This document shows positions 1 to 5,526 of a DNA stretch of 6,630 nucleotides, in pieces (position 1 is the first letter of the stretch; each line of letters starts with the position of its first letter). The stretch is from an uncultured Brevundimonas sp. Lineage in GTDB: Bacteria > Pseudomonadota > Alphaproteobacteria > Caulobacterales > Caulobacteraceae. The translations under genes were made by a program, and so were the position numbers. The notes under the pieces are model-generated. The model had not been told where the DNA came from. It ran no database searches and was given only the letters and a program-made list of their open reading frames with translations. Where the stretch lies: positions 1-6,630 of the forward strand of contig NZ_CALTWS010000154.1 in NCBI RefSeq assembly GCF_943913055.1, given 5' to 3'.

Positions 1-1076
1 GCCTTCTCGTGGTTCAGCAGGGCCAGTTTGCGCAGCCCCGTCTCGCCCAGCAGGCTCATGTGGATGGTGAAGGCCAGGGTGCACAGGCCCGAGTTGGTAC
101 AGATGTTCGACGTCGCCTTGTCGCGGCGGATGTGCTGCTCGCGCGTCGACAGGGTCAGGACGAAGCCCCGCTCGCCATCGGCATCCACCGTCTCGCCGCA
201 CAGGCGACCGGGCATCTGGCGCACCAGCTTGTCGCGCGTGGCGAACAGACCGACGTAGGGGCCACCGAAGTTCAGGGCATTGCCGATCGACTGGCCCTCG
301 GCCGCGACGATGTCGGCCCCCATCTCGCCCGGCGATTTCAGCAGGCCCATGGACACGGCCTCGGTGACCACGACGATCAGCAGGGCCCCGGCGGCATGGG
401 CCGCCTCGGCGATCTTCGTCACATCGGTCGCGGTGCCGAAGACGTTGGGCGTCTGGACGACGACACAGGCCGTGTCCGGCCCGATGCGGGCGATCACGTC
501 GGCCTCGGCATCGACGGCGGCAGGCAGAGCCTCGGTCTCGACGCCCACGGCATGGACCACCGTCTCGGTCGCACGCACATAGTGGGGATGCACCCCGCCC
601 GAGATCACCGCCTTGTTGCGGCGGGTCACGCGGGTCGCCATCAACACGCCCTCGGCCATGGCGGTCGAGCCGTCATACAGGCTGGCATTGGCCACCGGCA
701 TGCCGGTCAGGTTCGCGACCTGGGTCTGGAACTCGTAGAGGTATTGCAGGGTGCCTTGCGCGATTTCCGGCTGATAGGGGGTGTAGCTGGTCAGGAACTC
801 CGACCTCTGGATGACATGGTCCACGGTCGCCGGCACATGGTGCTTGTAGGCCCCGGCCCCGCAGAAGAAGGGCACCGTCCCCGCCGTCGCATTTTTGGCC
901 GCCATGGCCGACAGCGCCCGCTCGACCTCCATCTCGCCCGCCACGCGCGGCAGGTCGACAAAGCCCTCACGCTGTGCCGGTTCGGGCACATCCACGAACA
1001 GGTCATCGATGGATTTGGCACCGATCGCGGCCAACATGGCGGTGCGATCGTCGGGGGTCAGGGGGAGGTAGCGCAT
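1..1076 (-). CDS. gcvPA: Glycine dehydrogenase (decarboxylating) subunit 1, P-protein N-terminal half, 3' end cut by window
   Basis: This is the alpha subunit of the split, two-gene P-protein, which decarboxylates glycine and passes the aminomethyl group to the lipoyl arm of GcvH. About 358 residues are visible of a usual 440-450; the frame is open to the window edge. Recognisable P-protein stretches are FFCGAGAYKHHVPATVDH (about residues 70-87), SEFLTSYTPYQPE (92-104), and further on NASLYDGSTAMAE and GGPYVGLFATRDK. The PLP-binding lysine of this enzyme lies in the C-terminal half, so its absence here fits a split alpha subunit whose partner gcvPB should follow to the left. The ATG at 1076 has a strong AGGAG (1083-1087) six bases upstream. 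It is the third gene of the gcvT-gcvH-gcvPA operon but is separated from gcvH by a palindromic repeat. Identification is secure; only the end is unseen. Confidence 0.95.
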   Translation of the reverse strand, partial: MRYLPLTPDDRTAMLAAIGAKSIDDLFVDVPEPAQREGFVDLPRVAGEMEVERALSAMAAKNATAGTVPFFCGAGAYKHHVPATVDHVIQRSEFLTSYTPYQPEIAQGTLQYLYEFQTQVANLTGMPVANASLYDGSTAMAEGVLMATRVTRRNKAVISGGVHPHYVRATETVVHAVGVETEALPAAVDAEADVIARIGPDTACVVVQTPNVFGTATDVTKIAEAAHAAGALLIVVVTEAVSMGLLKSPGEMGADIVAAEGQSIGNALNFGGPYVGLFATRDKLVRQMPGRLCGETVDADGERGFVLTLSTREQHIRRDKATSNICTNSGLCTLAFTIHMSLLGETGLRKLALLNHEK

Positions 1077-1089
1077 CTTTAACTCCTAG

Positions 1090-1223
1090 CCCTTCCCCTC
1101 GAGGGGGAAGGGTTGGGATGGGGTGGTGGCAGGTTGGTGCCGAAAAATTCGCATTCGGCACCGATCGGAGTTCGAGGCGGTGGGAGTGTGCCTCCACCCC
1201 ACCCAACCCTCCCCCTCGAGGGG
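1090..1223. repeat. Nested palindromic intergenic element between gcvH and gcvPA
   Basis: Seen directly: the outer arms 1095-1129 and 1191-1223 are inverted copies of each other (35 and 33 bases, with two single-base insertions and one mismatch). Each arm contains its own CCCC-TCGA-GGGG mini-palindrome, and the left one extends to CCTTCCCC-TCGA-GGGGGAAGG. Inside the loop is a perfect 9-bp stem, GGTGCCGAA (1136-1144) with TTCGGCACC (1154-1162). The element fills almost the whole gap between the gcvH stop and the gcvPA Shine-Dalgarno. It has no coding capacity that I trust. Its form fits a short dispersed palindromic repeat of the REP/MITE kind; it could also act as an intra-operon attenuator or mRNA-stability hairpin. 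Copy number cannot be judged from one window. Confidence 0.75.
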
Positions 1224-1231
1224 ACGGCTTT

Positions 1232-1597
1232 CTACAGCGTGCCCAGATACTGATCATAAGCCGCGCGATCCATCAGGCCTTCGGTCGCAGTGGCGTCCGA
1301 CACCTTGATCTTGGCGAACCAGCCTTCGCCTTCCGGATCGGCGTTGACGGTTTCGGGCGCACCGGCCAAGGCGGCGTTGCCCTCGATGACTTCGCCTGCG
1401 ACGGGCGCATAGACGTCCGAGGCCGCCTTGACGCTTTCTACCACGGCGAAGCTGTCACCCTTGCTGACCGACTTGCCGGCTTCGGGGGTCTCGACAAACA
1501 CCACATCGCCCAAGGCGTCTGCGGCGTGTTTGGTGATGCCGACGGTGGCGACGTCGCCTTCGAGGCGAACCCACTCGTGATCCTTGGTGAAATGCAT
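1232..1597 (-). CDS. gcvH: Glycine cleavage system H protein (lipoyl carrier)
   Basis: GcvH carries the aminomethyl group on a lipoyl-lysine between the P, T and L proteins. The 121-residue product has the family's usual length and opening, MHFTKDHEWVRLEGD. The lipoyl attachment motif is VVESVKAASDVYAPVAGEV, with the acceptor lysine at K57. The glycine-rich hairpin before it (GDVVFVETPEAGKSVSKGD) and the C-terminal GWFAKIKV segment are also standard for the family. The ATG at 1597 has a weak purine-rich GAGAGA-like RBS that overlaps the end of gcvT. The gene starts 9 bases after the gcvT stop, so the two are almost certainly co-transcribed and perhaps translationally coupled. The lipoyl acceptor is intact and nothing looks damaged. 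Confidence 0.97.
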   Translation of the reverse strand: MHFTKDHEWVRLEGDVATVGITKHAADALGDVVFVETPEAGKSVSKGDSFAVVESVKAASDVYAPVAGEVIEGNAALAGAPETVNADPEGEGWFAKIKVSDATATEGLMDRAAYDQYLGTL

Positions 1598-1606
1598 GGT
1601 CGTCTC

Positions 1607-2734
1607 TCAGGCTTTGGGTTTGCGATAGTAGCGTTGGGCCACGAAAGGCATGGCGATGACCTCGGCGGCGGCGGGCTTGCCGCGCACGACGACCTTCAGC
1701 TCTGTGCCCAGTTCGGCGAAGGCGGGCGGCACATAGCCCATGGCGATGTTGCGCCCCAGGGTCGGGGAGGGGCCGCCGGACGTGACCGTGCCGATGACGG
1801 TGCCGTCCAGATCGGCGATCTCCGCCCCCTCACGCGCGGGTGCGCCTTCCTTGACGCTCAGGCCGACGCGGACGCGCGACGGGCCGGTGGCCAATTCCTT
1901 CAGAATGCGCTCTGCCCCGTTGAAGCTGGCGGCCTCCTTGCGCGACTTGGACAGGGCAAATGTCAGCGCCGCCTCGACAGGCGACGTCGTGACGTCGATG
2001 TCGTGCCCGTGCAGGGGCAGGCCGGCTTCCAGGCGCAGGCTGTCGCGGGCGCCCAGGCCTATCGGCTTGACGCGCGCGTCCTCCAGGATGGTGTTCCAGA
2101 TGCGCTCGGCCTGATCGCCCGGCACCGAAATCTCGTAGCCGTCCTCGCCCGTATAGCCCGAGCGCGAGACATAGCAGTCGACGCCGAACAGCATCAGACG
2201 GGCACAGTCCATGAAGCCCATTTCGGCCAGCAGCGGCTCATGCGCGGCCATGACCTCGGCGGCTTCCGGCCCCTGAATGGCGATCAGGGCGCGGTCTGCC
2301 AGAATGGTCAGATGGGCGTCGCCCTCCAGATGCGAGTCCAAGAAGGTGAAGTCGGCGTCCTTGTTGCCGGCGTTGACGACGACGAACAGGCCGTCGTGGT
2401 CGGGCTTGCCCGCCATCAGGTCGTCCAGGATGCCGCCCTGGGCATCCAGCAGGAGGCTATATTTCTGGCGGCCCTCTTTCAGTGCCGCATAGTCGCCGGG
2501 CACGAACCGCTCGAACTGGGTGATGGCGTCCGCACCGGTGATCTTGCACTGGCCCATGTGCGACACATCGAACAGGCCCGCATGCTCGCGCGTCCAGCGG
2601 TGCTCGGCCAGCAGGCCCTCGTATTGCACCGGCATGTCATAACCGCCGAAGCCCACCATGCGCGCGCCCAGCGCCCGATGCGCCGCATTCAGGGGCGTGG
2701 TCTTCAGCATCGCTTCGGTCAGGGTATCGGCCAT
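1607..2734 (-). CDS. gcvT: Glycine cleavage system aminomethyltransferase (T protein)
   Basis: GcvT releases ammonia from aminomethyl-lipoyl-GcvH and moves the one-carbon unit to tetrahydrofolate, giving 5,10-methylene-THF. The 375-residue protein has the normal length. Visible family landmarks are TPLNAAHRALGARMVGFGGYDMPVQY (about 13-38, quoted here only as a location for the N-terminal signature), FDVSHMG (55-61), the folate-site region VVVNAGNKDADF (118-129), and SGYTGEDGYEI (192-202). D128 aligns by eye with the catalytic Asp101 of E. coli GcvT; this is my alignment and was not computed. The C-terminal domain ends MPFVAQRYYRKPKA. The ATG at 2734 is preceded at five bases by GAGAG (2740-2744), a weak Shine-Dalgarno that lies inside a stretch complementary to the riboswitch. 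It is the first gene of the operon, under glycine riboswitch control. Confidence 0.97.
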   Translation of the reverse strand: MADTLTEAMLKTTPLNAAHRALGARMVGFGGYDMPVQYEGLLAEHRWTREHAGLFDVSHMGQCKITGADAITQFERFVPGDYAALKEGRQKYSLLLDAQGGILDDLMAGKPDHDGLFVVVNAGNKDADFTFLDSHLEGDAHLTILADRALIAIQGPEAAEVMAAHEPLLAEMGFMDCARLMLFGVDCYVSRSGYTGEDGYEISVPGDQAERIWNTILEDARVKPIGLGARDSLRLEAGLPLHGHDIDVTTSPVEAALTFALSKSRKEAASFNGAERILKELATGPSRVRVGLSVKEGAPAREGAEIADLDGTVIGTVTSGGPSPTLGRNIAMGYVPPAFAELGTELKVVVRGKPAAAEVIAMPFVAQRYYRKPKA

Positions 2735-2739
2735 TCAGA

Positions 2740-2784
2740 CTCTCGCGGTCGCGTGTTGATGCGGAAAGCTCCGCCGTCCTCGCG
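2740..2784 (-). promoter_or_regulatory. Riboswitch expression platform with gcvT ribosome-binding site
   Basis: In mRNA sense this segment follows aptamer 2 and ends at the gcvT start. It holds a small hairpin, GCGGA-GCTT-TCCGC (2761-2774), and then CCGCGAGAG (2740-2748), which includes the GAGAG ribosome-binding site. CCGCGAGAG is perfectly complementary to CTCTCGCGG (2963-2971), the outer 5' strand of aptamer 1. No GC stem followed by a U-run is present, so control of transcription termination looks unlikely and control of translation initiation is favoured. The complementarity is seen; the switching role is inferred. Confidence 0.6.
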
Positions 2785-2971
2785 CCCCCGCTGTCCGTGA
2801 AACCTGAGAGATTCCGGTGCCGGAAAGATGGCACCTTGCTCCGTCGGCGCGATCCGAAGATCGACTTTCCAGCGTCCGTATGTCCTCGCGGTCCGTTTGC
2901 CTGAGCGTTTCCGGGGCGGTTGCGCCTTCGGCTCCGACGCCTGAATCAGCCGCCGATCTCTCCCGCGAGAG
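2785..2971 (-). promoter_or_regulatory. Tandem glycine riboswitch (two aptamers)
   Basis: Two glycine aptamers lie head to tail in mRNA sense. Aptamer 1 (about 2971-2885) has GGGAGAG, the core GCCGAAGGCGCAACC (2918-2932) and CTCAGGCAAACGGAC (2891-2905), closed by a perfect 7-bp P1 of CTCGCGG (2963-2969) with CCGCGAG (2885-2891). Aptamer 2 (about 2877-2785) has GGAAAG, the core GCCGACGGAGCAAGG (2834-2848) and TCTCAGG...GGACAG (2793-2811), closed by CGCTG with CAGCG (2870-2874 and 2789-2793). Its P2 is capped by a UUCG tetraloop (2851-2862) and a GGTGCC/GGCACC stem forms P3. These conserved strings are the known glycine riboswitch consensus, and placement just upstream of gcvT is the classic location. 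The linker is under ten bases, as usual for tandem forms. Confidence 0.93.
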
Positions 2972-2979
2972 CGAGCGAC

Positions 2980-3008
2980 TTAAGGCCCCGGAACCGGCAG
3001 CAAGTCAA
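2980..3008 (-). promoter_or_regulatory. Probable sigma-70-type promoter of the gcv operon
   Basis: On the minus strand, TTGACT (3003-3008) is followed after exactly 17 bases by CCTTAA (2980-2985), a fair housekeeping promoter pair. Predicted initiation near 2973 would place the 5' end of the RNA two or three bases before the first base of aptamer 1 P1, which supports the call. The -10 match is only moderate. Confidence 0.5.
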
Positions 3009-3068
3009 GCTGTGCCAAACGGAACAGGTCCTTGATCCCCGTGTTCTTTCGACACTCCCCGCTAACAC

Positions 3069-3074
3069 AAGGAA
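3069..3074 (+). promoter_or_regulatory. Ribosome-binding site that fixes the esterase start
   Basis: AAGGAA lies eight bases before the ATG at 3083. An in-frame TTG at 3032 would extend the protein by 17 residues, but that extension has no good RBS and does not look like family sequence. The ATG is therefore preferred. Between 3009 and 3068 I see no convincing plus-strand promoter; the weak TTGATC at 3032 lacks a matching -10. Confidence 0.65.
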
Positions 3075-3082
3075 ATGATTGT

Positions 3083-4120
3083 ATGTCGATCATCGACAAG
3101 ATCCTCGGCCGCGATGACGACGCGCCTCGCACCACGCCCGCCAAGCCCGACATGATGATGGGCAAGGTGCTGGACACCCTGGCCGAACTGGGCGGCAAGC
3201 CCATCGAAACATTGTCGCCGCAGGAGGCACGCCAGCAGCCGACGCCGACCGATGCGGTCAAGAAAATCCTGCGCGACACGGTCAAGGACGAGGATCCCAC
3301 CCTGGGCATCCAGACCCGCGACATCATGATCGATGGAGCCGCCGGCCCCTTGCAGGCCCGCATCTACAGCCCCGATCTGAACGACGCCGACCTGAAGCCG
3401 CTGATCGTCTACTTCCACGGGGGCGGTTTCGTCATCGCCGATCTCGATGTTTATGACGGTGGCCCGCGTGGCGTATCGCGTTTCGCGGATGCCGTCGTGC
3501 TGTCGGTCCACTATCGGCAGGCTCCGGAAAACAAGTTCCCCGCCGCGCACGATGATGCTGTCGCGGCCTGGAAGTGGGCGCTGGCCAATGCCCAGACCAT
3601 CGGCGGCGATCCCCGCAAGATCGCGGTGATGGGCGAAAGTGCCGGGGGAAACCTGGCGATCAACGTTTCCATCGCCGCGCGCGATCAGGGGCTCCAGGCC
3701 CCGATGCATCAGGTGCTGGTCTACCCGCTGGTCGGCAACGACCTGAACAACGAAAGCTATGTCGAGAACGCCGACGCCAAGCCGTTGAACAAGGCCATGA
3801 TCGAATGGTTCGTGAAGCACACTTTTGCCAGCGAGGCCGAAACGGCGGACCCGCGGGTTAATGTGGTCGGGGCCGCCGATCTGGCGGGCCTGCCGTCCTC
3901 GACCGTCATCCTGGCGGAGATCGATCCGCTTCGGACCGAGGGCGAAAAGCTGGCCGAGAAGCTGGAGGCTGCGGGCAACGACGTGCGCCACAAGACCTTC
4001 CATGGCTCGACGCATGAGTTCTTCGGCATGGGTCTGGTCGTGCCTGACGCGGCCGTGGCCCAGCAGTTCGCGGCGCACGATTTGAAGAAGGCTTTCGGTA
4101 CGGCCATCCTGCCGATCTGA
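3083..4120 (+). CDS. Alpha/beta-hydrolase, hormone-sensitive-lipase (GDXG) family esterase
   Basis: A 345-residue carboxylesterase-like hydrolase of the bacterial HSL family (alpha/beta hydrolase fold-3). The oxyanion-hole motif is HGGGF from H112. The nucleophile elbow is GESAGG with Ser186, a common variant of GDSAGG. The acid is Asp281 in EIDPLR and the base is His311 in STHEFFGM, so the catalytic triad is complete. About 85 residues precede the core, beginning MSIIDKILGRDDD; this is the cap region typical of the family. There is no signal peptide or membrane segment, so it should be cytoplasmic. Substrates cannot be read from sequence; family members cleave short-chain acyl esters. It is transcribed alone, divergently from the glycine operon, and ends at a terminator facing the polymerase gene. 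There is no evidence of a functional link to either neighbour. Confidence 0.92.
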   Translation: MSIIDKILGRDDDAPRTTPAKPDMMMGKVLDTLAELGGKPIETLSPQEARQQPTPTDAVKKILRDTVKDEDPTLGIQTRDIMIDGAAGPLQARIYSPDLNDADLKPLIVYFHGGGFVIADLDVYDGGPRGVSRFADAVVLSVHYRQAPENKFPAAHDDAVAAWKWALANAQTIGGDPRKIAVMGESAGGNLAINVSIAARDQGLQAPMHQVLVYPLVGNDLNNESYVENADAKPLNKAMIEWFVKHTFASEAETADPRVNVVGAADLAGLPSSTVILAEIDPLRTEGEKLAEKLEAAGNDVRHKTFHGSTHEFFGMGLVVPDAAVAQQFAAHDLKKAFGTAILPI

Positions 4121-4130
4121 TCTGATCGCG

Positions 4131-4172
4131 CCCTTATCGACATCATAAGGGGCTCCGTTCGCGGGGCCTCTT
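4131..4172. terminator. Hairpin terminator between convergent genes
   Basis: Two overlapping hairpins lie just after the esterase stop. One is CCCTTAT (4131-4137) with ATAAGGG (4145-4151). The stronger is AAGGGGCTCCG (4147-4157), loop TTCG (4158-4161), CGGGGCCTCTT (4162-4172): 11 bp with two G-U wobbles. The plus-strand RNA ends the stem in a short U-rich run, fitting intrinsic termination of the esterase. The 3' arm touches the polymerase stop codon (4171-4173), so the structure may serve both strands, though the minus-strand tail is less U-rich. Confidence 0.6.
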
Positions 4173-5484
4173 ACTCGTAGAAATCCTCGGCATCGGGAAT
4201 GCGGGTAAAGGCGATCTTGGCCCCGATATAGTCTGGCAGACCGGCCTTCGGGCCGATGCTGACGGTATCTTTGCCATAGCGGCGGTTCAGGGCATCCAGC
4301 GCCTGGGACAGTTTCAGCGACGGCGCGGTTCCGCCCTGATCGGGGGCCTCGCCGAACAGGTCCGTCTGCGCCGCACCGCAAGGCTGAAGGTGATGCACCG
4401 CCACCCCGACGTAGCTCAACCGCCCGGCCTCCAGTTCCGGCTCGACCTTGCGCCACAGGCTGTCCAGCGCGGTCAGAAGCGCAAAGGTGTCTTGCGTCGG
4501 GGCCACGGCACAATGAAGCCCCGCCGTCTCCCAGCCGCGCCGCCCGCTTCGGGGCGTTCCCTTCGGCCCCATGTCCAGATGCAGGCTGACGCTGGCCCCC
4601 GTCTGGCCCATGCGCCGCAGCCGCGCCCCGCATTTGACGATCAGCCGCCGCGCCACCGCCTTGGCCTTGACCGGGGTGCGCATGTCCTGTGCCAGCACAT
4701 GGCTGTGGCTGATGGAGGCGGGCGGATTGGGCGGCGGCACCTCGCTTTCCAGTCCGTGCAGGCCGCGCCAGATGCGCTCGCCCTCGATACTGTTCCAGAC
4801 GGCGCGAGCCTGTTTGCCGCTCATGGCCCAAAGGCCGGCGGTGTCGACCACCCCGGCCTTCTCCAGCCGCGCCAGCATGCGCGACCCGATCCCCGGATAT
4901 TTCGACAGCGGCAGATCCAGCAGCGGCCCCGGCAGTTCGCTTGCCCTCAGAATCGTCAGCCCGTCCGGCTTCTTCATCCCGCAGGCCGTCTTGGCCAGAA
5001 ACCTCGACGGCGCGATCCCAACGGACGAGTGCAGACAGTCGCCGACATTCGCGCGAATGCCCGCCTGAATCCGCTGGGCCAGGGCGACCGCATTGGCCTC
5101 CTGCCGCTCCGGACCGATCAGTTCGCAGGAGCATTCGTCGATCGACCCGACCTTCCAGACCGGGATGTGCCGGTCGATCTCGGCCATGATCCGCTTGTGG
5201 AACTGGACATAGAGGTCCGGCCGGGCCTCGGCGACGATCAGGTCGGGGCACAGGGCGCGCGCCTCCGACACCCGCATGCCGGTGCGGACGCCATAGGGGC
5301 GGCTCTCGTAGCTGGCGGCGATGGCCCCGGTGTATTCGCTGGGGGCGGGGCGCACGATGACCGGCCTGCCGCGCCACTCCGGATTAATCTGTTGTTCGAC
5401 GCTGGCGAAGAAGGCGTTCAGATCGACGAACAGCCAGCGCAGCTTCGCGCCGTCGTCATCCAGTTGTATCCCAGCCTGCTCCAT
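4171..5484 (-). CDS. Y-family (DinB/UmuC-type) translesion DNA polymerase
   Basis: A 437-residue error-prone polymerase that would copy past lesions blocking the replicative enzyme. The first metal motif is LFVDLNAFFASVEQ, with D21 and a steric-gate aromatic at F25/F26. The second is GSIDECS, with D116 and E117. All three catalytic acids are therefore present, which argues against the inactive ImuB protein. A fingers segment (about 40-90) ends in MRVSEARALCPDL. A helix-hairpin-helix thumb (SKYPGIGSRMLARLEKAGV, 194-212) is followed by a little-finger-like region. QTDLF at 373-377 fits the beta-clamp-binding consensus. DECSCE replaces the common DEAYLD/DEAFCD, so it is neither plain DinB nor UmuC. 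It is closest in style to the alphaproteobacterial ImpB/MucB/SamB-labelled group. A LexA box lies against its start. No imuA or dnaE2 is in view. Confidence 0.9.
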   Translation of the reverse strand: MEQAGIQLDDDGAKLRWLFVDLNAFFASVEQQINPEWRGRPVIVRPAPSEYTGAIAASYESRPYGVRTGMRVSEARALCPDLIVAEARPDLYVQFHKRIMAEIDRHIPVWKVGSIDECSCELIGPERQEANAVALAQRIQAGIRANVGDCLHSSVGIAPSRFLAKTACGMKKPDGLTILRASELPGPLLDLPLSKYPGIGSRMLARLEKAGVVDTAGLWAMSGKQARAVWNSIEGERIWRGLHGLESEVPPPNPPASISHSHVLAQDMRTPVKAKAVARRLIVKCGARLRRMGQTGASVSLHLDMGPKGTPRSGRRGWETAGLHCAVAPTQDTFALLTALDSLWRKVEPELEAGRLSYVGVAVHHLQPCGAAQTDLFGEAPDQGGTAPSLKLSQALDALNRRYGKDTVSIGPKAGLPDYIGAKIAFTRIPDAEDFYE

Positions 5485-5489
5485 GCCTG

Positions 5490-5504
5490 GAACATAACAG
5501 GAAC
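5490..5504 (-). promoter_or_regulatory. LexA operator (SOS box) of the translesion polymerase gene
   Basis: Minus-strand sequence GTTC-CTGTTAT-GTTC matches the alphaproteobacterial LexA consensus GTTC-N7-GTTC exactly. It ends five bases before the ATG at 5484, in the 42-base gap after the upstream deaminase gene. A possible -10, TGTTAT (5494-5499), lies within it, so bound LexA would block RNA polymerase directly. No strong -35 is visible. Confidence 0.85.
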
Positions 5505-5526
5505 AAATGTGGGCGAGGAGTCTGAT

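Noticed and set aside
1090..1223. CRISPR array or transposon with transposase
   Set aside because: There is only one inverted pair, no regularly spaced direct repeats, and no transposase frame in or near the element.
974..2800. A plus-strand open frame of 608 codons across the glycine cleavage genes
   Set aside because: It is antisense to gcvPA, gcvH and gcvT, which are unmistakable. Its protein is rich in low-information Gly/Arg/Ala/His text, has no recognisable domain, and crosses the palindromic element. Long antisense frames are expected in GC-rich codon-biased genes.
2817..3035. Small plus-strand frame opposite the riboswitch
   Set aside because: The conserved structure is the minus-strand glycine aptamer pair; the frame has no RBS or homology that I recognise.
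3032..3082. TTG start adding 17 residues to the esterase
   Set aside because: The ATG at 3083 has AAGGAA at ideal spacing; the extension has no RBS and overlaps the region expected to hold the promoter.
3062..5377. A minus-strand open frame of 771 codons spanning the polymerase and esterase regions
   Set aside because: It is an out-of-frame reading of the polymerase gene followed by the antisense of the esterase, with no domain and no RBS; it would also read through the terminator.
4171..5484. ImuB or a type VI secretion ImpB protein
   Set aside because: ImuB lacks the catalytic acids, which are present here. T6SS ImpB (TssB) is a small sheath protein with no polymerase motifs and no secretion neighbours are present.
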